DNA of 64,000 bases from Schistosoma mansoni (taxonomy: Eukaryota; Platyhelminthes; Trematoda; Strigeidida; Schistosomatidae). The notes below the pieces were generated by a model that worked only from the letters and a program-made list of their open reading frames with translations, was not told the DNA's origin and ran no database searches. Made by a program: the position numbers and the translations under genes. The DNA is taken from the NCBI RefSeq assembly GCF_000237925.1, contig NC_031495.1, positions 5,991,852-6,055,851 of the forward strand, read 5' to 3'. Each line of letters starts with the position of its first letter. Position 1 is the first letter of the stretch. Positions 58,401-64,000 of the stretch are shown here, one piece after another.

Positions 58401-61279
58401 ATAATCTATCACAAAATATAGTAAATTTTAAATTACTTGCTTTGTACATCAGTTCATAGCTCAGAATCGATCCAAATGGCGTAGGTGTATACACTCTTTA
58501 TCTAACCTTAAACCTTGAGATTAAAATTGTTTCATAACTTTCTTTCTTCCTGTACTATATCCTTATATACAACCTATCTTTTATACACTACCACCATTAA
58601 ATTAACTATTTCTATGAATTCGGTGTTCTTCTTGTTGTGCTAATGAGGTATGGCAACTTGGACCGATGCATAACTGTGCCTGGTCCTACGTTGTAACTGA
58701 CTGACTAAATTGTCAAATAATTCATTAAGTTTACAAAGAGAAAGATCATATTTTCATCTCAATTAGATATTCACTGAATTAACAATTAATTCAATTGGTA
58801 TACATTTATCAATAATATAGAAGTCCCATTTAAAATTATTCGAATACCTAACATTAAGTCACTGATGTTTTTAACATACATGTTATATTGTCTTTGTGTT
58901 TTGTAGAATACTGCAAACCTATTTATACTACTCGAAAAATGTTTCTCATAATAGATTTGTTTTGGTAGATCTTAATTATTCTTTTGATTAGTCAAGATTG
59001 GACTTATGTTTTTGGATTACTTAAAGTTAAATGTAGAGAAGAATAAGCAGTTGTTTTCTTTTCGTTGTGCTTGATAACCGTTATTAAAACTAATGCGTAT
59101 ACTTTTTCTTTAGCTATATCACAAACGGAAACAGTAGTCTTAGTTTCTGAAATTGTTGACCTTTAGTGTCAATCGTATAGTTAGTAGTGAGGTAAAGGTT
59201 TCATCAATTGAGTGTACGACGCGCTTATAACCTAATGTTTAGAAACTTTAGGAAATTGTTATATATTTTGCCTTGTTTATTATCACGTGACAAGATCGCC
59301 AATCAGAACACCGACTTATACGAACTTAACCCTGTGTCAAATCAACGACACGTTAACCAACACGAGCAGTCTAGAGTCAACTCTGAGTCTTTATCGGTCC
59401 TTTTCACCTAGCCCTACTCATTCAATCCAGAACACAATCTCAGCTTCTAATATATGAATCATGTATTTCACACATACGCAGTTTATATACAAGCAAATCA
59501 GACCGCATTACACCATAAAATAGAAAATAATTATGTGAGATCAGGCCAGAAGTGACTGTGAATGTGAGATACTGTAACTAATAAATTGGGAATATCTTAA
59601 GAATAGTAAATCGTATGATAATAGTCAGTAGGTCAAACAAAAGCTTATAATGAAAGGAATATGAATATATATAACCTAGTTACTTGATAGTTATTCAATA
59701 AGAATATATATATATATAATAACAGTCCATAAATAGTTCCCAGAAGTTACCCATAATTCAGTCTTCTTCGGATACAACAGAAATATAGTAGAGGATTGAT
59801 CTCAGCGTGGGCCAAAAATTCATTCACTATTTGTTTTGTTTTTAAATTTTAAGAGTCGTATTACTCAATACCATCTACTTTATTCTTCTATTAGCTCCCG
59901 TCAATCTGTCACTTGTCTTCTGTTCTAATGCTTGCAATCATCTTTTTTCATTCGTTTTTCTTACATCTGACGTTGCTTTGACGTATGATAACTTAGACAG
60001 GTAGCTATATATATGTATATATATATATATACCTCTATTGTTTTTCAAATCTTGTATATTACTAGTTAATACATTCAAATCGTATCACTTTTTTATAGAG
60101 AAATTCAGTGTTCCTCGTGAAGGTGAAGAAAATGAACGCTGTATTCCGGCAACCTATCGGCTGTTATATTTTATTGGATGGAAACCTGATCCTTCTCAAG
60201 TAAGTGACCATTGTTCGTTATGTGTTGACTGAAGTATTTTTAAACTGTTGAATCCTAGTCGAATACCAAGGAATACATCTTAATGAATCCAAGTCAAACT
60301 GTATTTTAAGGTACTCCAAGTCCCTACTAATTGTGAATATATGATTAATTATTCAGTGAAGTGGTGATATCCTCCCTGTATGCACATTTGTGTAATATAT
60401 GACCTTACTCATTTATAAAATAAATACCCTTTATAGATACTCTTCTCTGTTATGTTTCTTAACTTAGTGATAACAAGAAAATTGTTAAATGAAATTTAAT
60501 TCAATCAAATTCAGCAATCAAGTACCGATTCTTATAATCGTCTTTCAGTCATACTTTTTGTCTAAGAGTTTCTAACGCTATCCAGCTACCCCACACTAAA
60601 ATAAGTGAAGCAGAGTTCGGACTTGTATCCTATTGATTAAATGCTTAATGACTAAACTACTGCTTCACTTCAATGAGTTGATTGTTTCAACTTCTTTGCT
60701 ATTCATCTTACTAGTTTTATTTCATCCTGCTTATATGGCGGTATGGCAACTTTGGCTGACAAACATTTGTACTGGGCTGCTTGTGTTAATTATGACTAAC
60801 TACCTCAAACTAGTCCTGGATCAGTATTTTTTATTTGGGGAAAATTTATATGCACAACATGTTACTATCAAATAAGTAAAAATGAATAAACGGTAATATG
60901 ATGCTCCACATTTAGTTGTAAAAGTAAACTGACATGATTTGGGCAATTTTTAAGATTACTGATAGTTTTTATGTTCACAAAATCTTTTGGCTAGAACATC
61001 TACATCTCACTCTACTTAAAACAAAATTTAGTGACCATATTTTTACTCCATTTTTTGATCTGATCACTTTTAATCTTTTTCTTAATTTCTAAATCATTGA
61101 TTAAGTATTAAGGTGTCCTTTTAAATGAGACAAAACAGGTAATTTATTCAACTAATAATTACATCATTCCTGCTTTTTTTTTCTTATAGAGTAAACCTCT
61201 TCCTCGTGGTAGTGCACAGTATTCCTTAAAAGATCTTCACAGAATTGATGAGTTAATTAAATCACATTTTGAAAAATAA
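49433..61279 (+). CDS. NDUFAF5: NADH dehydrogenase complex I assembly factor 5 (SAM-dependent, mitochondrial)
   Basis: NDUFAF5 is a mitochondrial matrix SAM-dependent enzyme that hydroxylates an arginine of complex I subunit NDUFS7 early in assembly. Eight exons join in phase with AG/GT borders: 49433-49641, 50612-50723, 51685-51791, 53232-53271 (40 nt), 55438-55635, 56997-57141, 60099-60199 and 61190-61279. They give 333 residues and a TAA stop. The family order is clear: YDYIREEVANRLADRLNDI, the SAM-binding glycine motif ALDIGCGRGHLSQF, LYQLD after beta-2, SLHWINDLPGLL, MDTLYELRVSLQLAE, DIDEIVIHYPDIF, then PATYRLLYFIGWKPD. All match animal NDUFAF5. The first visible exon starts at a splice acceptor, so a short 5' exon with the presequence is missing. 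Introns carry R1, R2, SINE-B, Smα and family E copies. AATAAA occurs near 61575. Confidence 0.94.
51105..51160 (-). repeat. Repeat family R1, extreme 5' end only
   Basis: On the minus strand: AATGCCCTAGTACCGCCGAG then GTGGGGAGAGTCCACTCTCC, ending just after the hairpin. It lies in an NDUFAF5 intron. Confidence 0.68.
51388..51452 (+). repeat. Smα ribozyme-region fragment
   Basis: GATGATGAGTCCTAAATAAG, ATGAAACTCTCATCCTGGAT, then a tail-like CTAGTCTCTATTCAACTTT. The first core C is A here, so it is probably inactive. It lies in an NDUFAF5 intron. Confidence 0.62.
53418..53945 (+). repeat. Repeat family R1, full-length copy
   Basis: Starts TGAATGCCCTGGTACGGCCG, has the hairpin CGAGAGTGGGGAGAG/CTCTCCCTCTCG, and ends GTGTTTAAATAAATAAA. 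It sits in the NDUFAF5 intron after the 40-nt exon, in sense orientation. Confidence 0.85.
55872..55960 (-). repeat. Smα ribozyme-region fragment
   Basis: The minus strand reads AACATCGACACTAGGATCTA, then CTGACGAG, stem II TCTAAATTAGA, CGAAAC, and CATTCTGG. The core is kept but the GTC triplet is now ATT. It lies in an NDUFAF5 intron, antisense to the gene. Confidence 0.68.
56058..56562 (+). repeat. Repeat family R1, near full-length copy
   Basis: AAATGCCCTGGTACGGCCGA to TGTTCAAATAAATGA. Collinear with 53418-53945, with a short internal deletion around 56370. It is in the next NDUFAF5 intron, same orientation. Confidence 0.82.
57397..57667 (+). repeat. SINE-B copy
   Basis: Leader end (TTGAAGTTAGACATTAACAC), tRNA-like head with A-box-like GTGGTCTAGAGGTTAGG and B-box GGTTCGAGTCCTG, intact hammerhead, then a tail ending AAAACCTCTTTCTGATTG. 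It lies in an NDUFAF5 intron, sense orientation. Confidence 0.83.
57534..57580 (+). ncRNA. Hammerhead ribozyme, intact core (SINE-B)
   Basis: GCACTG (57534-57539), CTGAGGAG, stem II TCCAATACTGGGA, CGAAAC, GGCCGTC, CAGTGC (57574-57579). Stem I is six pairs, and the core and cleavage triplet are intact. Confidence 0.83.
58456..58708 (+). repeat. Repeat family R2 (copy 2)
   Basis: Near-identical order to 6360-6610 (TCAGAATCGATCCAAATGGC to CCTACGTTGTAACTGACTGA). It lies in an NDUFAF5 intron. Confidence 0.72.
59235..59770 (-). repeat. Repeat family E, inverted copy
   Basis: Minus strand collinear with 41175-41640 (AATTATGGGTAACTTCTGGG, GGTTATATATATTCATA). It lies in an NDUFAF5 intron. The plus-strand frame at 59208-59411 is inside it and is not a gene. 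Confidence 0.62.
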
Positions 61280-62561
61280 ACCGGAATTCTACCTTATTTT
61301 TTTAGAATATATATGTATATATATAAAGTGTATGCAGTAAATGTATGTGTTACATTAATCTCTTAAATTTAAGTCGTTGCTCGTTGCTTTTTGTTACTTA
61401 TAATTATTGTCTCCCCCCCCAAATTATGACTAGATTACTTACTGTTAACTCGTCGTTTTTTTTGTTTCAAACAACCATAACCCCTTCCTAATTATGTTGA
61501 TTTCCTGCAATTATGTCATAATTAAAAGACTTGGCAGTTTTATGTAATGTTGTACTTTACTTGATCTATTTATAATAAAATGTAACTAGTACACTAAATT
61601 TGATGTAGGTTATTTGGTGTAATACTCTTCTTCAAACCCATTTTTTTTATATTGTATTGAATGAAGGCTTGGGCATAAGAAATTGGTTATAATATTATGC
61701 AAAATTACAGTCTCTGTGTAAAATATGAAAACAGCACATTAAATACATTATATGCACATCTTTATTGAATTGTTGTTTCTATGGCCTCCTGTAATGTACA
61801 ATTTATTTTTTTAAATACTGAAATCCATTGTATACGAGAAGTTGTCTCAATCTGCTTCATTTTCGACCATATCAACAATTTGTCTCATAGTATCGTGAAT
61901 CCTAAATGTATGGAACACGTTTCCTGTTTGTTTAATAATCTGTAAGTGCTTACCCATTGTTCTTATTCATATTCTAATCATTTTGCTCAACCTGAAATTA
62001 CCTTGCATCAGTTTTATTTAAGGAACAAATCACGACTTCTAAAGCCGAACTGTTAATTCTCACTATTTAACGACCGTATTTTCTGTGACGAGTCTGGGAA
62101 AAAGCTTTTGTTTATGTCTTGAGTTTAGTTTGCTAATCATGTCTCTAGACAAGGAAATATCCTTTAATTTTTATTTTCCCAGTCTTTTATATTGTAAATG
62201 ACTTAGTAACGAAACGTACTATCAAAGAAAAGCAGCACTTCTAGATATTGAAGTAAGCTGATTAAGTTCTTGTATCATTTTCTTCTTACAATATGGTGTT
62301 CAATCGTTTGATAGGATAATTCGCTGCATATTTACAGTAAATCAAAAATTAGTCAAATTATATCGATACAAATAGTTTTTTCTAGAAAAATGTGTCTAAT
62401 TTTGAAGGGTTTTTCGGCATTTGATAGACACTTTCTTTCCTTGATACTCTTTATTAACTATCGTCTCAAACTTCCTTAAGAATAACAAACATTTATGAAG
62501 AATTCATGGGTTTGTTTAATTATTATACACGTATAAATCATACAACAGTTTATGATCATCA
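61280..62561. other. Convergent intergenic region NDUFAF5/IFT56
   Basis: Holds the two 3' UTRs, including an AATAAA near 61575 for NDUFAF5. No further gene seen. Confidence 0.5.
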
Positions 62562-63401
62562 TTATACAACAATCTTGTTTTCTTTTGCCCATTTCTTCAT
62601 AACACGTATAAGATATTCTGTCTGAGGGTTATTTGTATTACGCAAGATTTGAATTATCTCTCGAAGTCTTTCCTTGGGTTCTTGTCCATCTATTATGAGC
62701 TGGAAAGCACCGACGCATGCTCCACGTTTACCCTCCCAGTACTCTGGGTTTTGGTCCAATCTCTCTAGTACATCAAATGCCTTAGCGGCGTAATAAAATT
62801 GTGCCATTTTGTAACAGTCATTAGCTATTAACTGCAGCAGACTGAAGGATTCGGCTGAAGTTTCCATTTTTAGATATAGCTCCCATGCTAAACGAGCTTG
62901 TTTAGTCATTATGTAGCACCTTGTTAGCCAACTTAGATAGGTATATTCTGAACGAATATGTTCTGATTGAATGAGCAAGAACACTTCTTGTGCCTCCTTA
63001 TACGCTCCTACAGCTGCCTTAGCTTGAGCATAGTTGAAATTAAATATATCGTCATTATAAAAGTAGCTTTTTATCGAGTTTAGATATATAAGAACATCAT
63101 CAAACTGCCGAAGAAGAAAAAAGCAAGAAGACATACATTGACGTCCGGATATTGTATCACATTCACTGGCTGATCCTCCCACTAGCTGGAAGTACTGTTG
63201 AGCCTGTTTCAAGTGCTCACGTGACCCATGCTCTTGACCCAGAATAGCATTCACAACTCCTTTTAGTACATATTCTTGTGGTGTGTTAGGGTCTATTTCT
63301 TTAGTAAGTTCATATGCTTCTTGTAGTTCGTCATTTTTCAAATGGAAGATGATGAGATTAAGTCTTGCTTCTGGTAGGACGTCTAACAAGGGTGGTAGCA
63401 C
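62562..63401 (-). CDS. IFT56: Intraflagellar transport protein 56 (TTC26), C-terminal exon
   Basis: IFT56 is a tetratricopeptide-repeat subunit of intraflagellar transport complex B, needed to carry motility-related cargo into cilia. This exon encodes the last 279 residues. It begins at an acceptor (TTTTCTAG before GTGCTACC), so its first codon is Val, not a start. Family text is clear: [86 protein letters not shown], and the end [12 protein letters not shown]. It consists of alpha-helical TPR pairs throughout. Upstream exons lie beyond 64000; none was recognised in 63402-64000. In schistosomes cilia serve miracidia, flame cells and sperm. Confidence 0.95.
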   Translation of the reverse strand: MLPPLLDVLPEARLNLIIFHLKNDELQEAYELTKEIDPNTPQEYVLKGVVNAILGQEHGSREHLKQAQQYFQLVGGSASECDTISGRQCMSSCFFLLRQFDDVLIYLNSIKSYFYNDDIFNFNYAQAKAAVGAYKEAQEVFLLIQSEHIRSEYTYLSWLTRCYIMTKQARLAWELYLKMETSAESFSLLQLIANDCYKMAQFYYAAKAFDVLERLDQNPEYWEGKRGACVGAFQLIIDGQEPKERLREIIQILRNTNNPQTEYLIRVMKKWAKENKIVV

Positions 63402-64000
63402 CTAGAAAATATACATATATTCATTGTATTGTAATTTGGTGAGATAACCGACTATTTTAGTAATATATACTATTAAATGGTTTTCAATAAAATCACCTAT
63501 TTATATATGACAGAAAATATTATATTTCTACTGTGTTTGAACAGTTTAAATTTATTAACAAGGAAGTATTGAAGATTAGGTAGAAATGAATCAGTTCCAG
63601 TTTTTTTTTCTAACTTATTAACACAAAGGACAAGGATAGTGAGAAATACAATAAGACCAGATTGGCCTTATTAGTAGGTTGTAAATGTATCTCGAGGTGA
63701 TGTTACTGGTAAATAGGAAGTCATCGCTAGGACATTTCTTGAATAACATCAAAAAGTATTGTTTTCCTACATCAGCATATGGGGAGCTATGAGCGTGTAG
63801 TAAATACAAGATTCTTATTTAGGTGTACTTTTCTCACCTAAACCAATGCATTCTGTTTTTTAAAAGTATAATCAGCAACTCAGCCGTGCAAGAATATTTT
63901 TGTCTAAACATCAATAATAAAGCAGATTTAATGCCAATAAGACATTGATGCGTGTACACTTGAATTTTTTACTTGACACACTGAAACTTCACTTAATATT
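63402..64000. other. IFT56 intron (start)
   Basis: Intronic sequence upstream of the last IFT56 exon on the minus strand. No coding exon or repeat recognised. Confidence 0.5.

Overview
The window is nuclear DNA of a blood fluke (genus Schistosoma). It has spliced protein-coding genes with small exons and kilobase introns, AT-rich non-coding DNA, and very many interspersed repeats. Among these are tRNA-headed SINEs of the Smα type whose bodies carry a hammerhead ribozyme core, a schistosome hallmark. The species cannot be fixed by eye.

Four conserved animal genes can be read through their exons. From left to right: the 3' end of the AMP-activated protein kinase beta subunit (+, exons between 8115 and 12815); a lamin B receptor / sterol C14-reductase-like protein (-, exons between 13223 and 19482, from the RS-rich linker to the C-terminus); NDUFAF5, the complex I assembly factor (+, eight exons between 49433 and 61279); and the last exon of the intraflagellar transport protein IFT56/TTC26 (-, 62562-63401, running off the right edge). 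The first two converge tail to tail, as do the last two. A compact 127-codon reading frame at 36736-37119 (-) with its own AATAAA is a candidate small gene. The upstream exons of AMPK-beta, of the lamin B receptor (its Tudor domain) and of IFT56 are not seen here, and the first exon of NDUFAF5 was not located.

The rest is repeat debris. It includes RTE-like LINEs (11690-12600, 42800-45760), CR1-like LINEs (27695-28110, 34200-36306, about 40560-41165), a Penelope-like element with a GIY-YIG domain (28680-29620), Gypsy pieces (8405-8812, 20985-23480), solo LTRs, a MITE family with terminal inverted repeats, and two anonymous families called here R1 and R2. A further family, called E, behaves like the 3' tail of a LINE. 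Two ribozyme-bearing SINE families are present: Smα, and a second family called SINE-B here. Both assembly gaps (763-962 and 28241-28440, 200 N each) abut ribozyme SINEs.

The most striking themes are: (1) at least ten hammerhead-bearing SINE copies, five with intact catalytic cores; (2) a SINE-B tandem whose period equals the distance between two ribozyme cleavage sites; (3) a Penelope-like element bounded by a 39-nt inverted repeat containing a hammerhead-like core; (4) a lamin B receptor whose sterol-reductase signatures have decayed, which fits a parasite that takes sterols from its host; and (5) an inverted, RT-less Gypsy mosaic.
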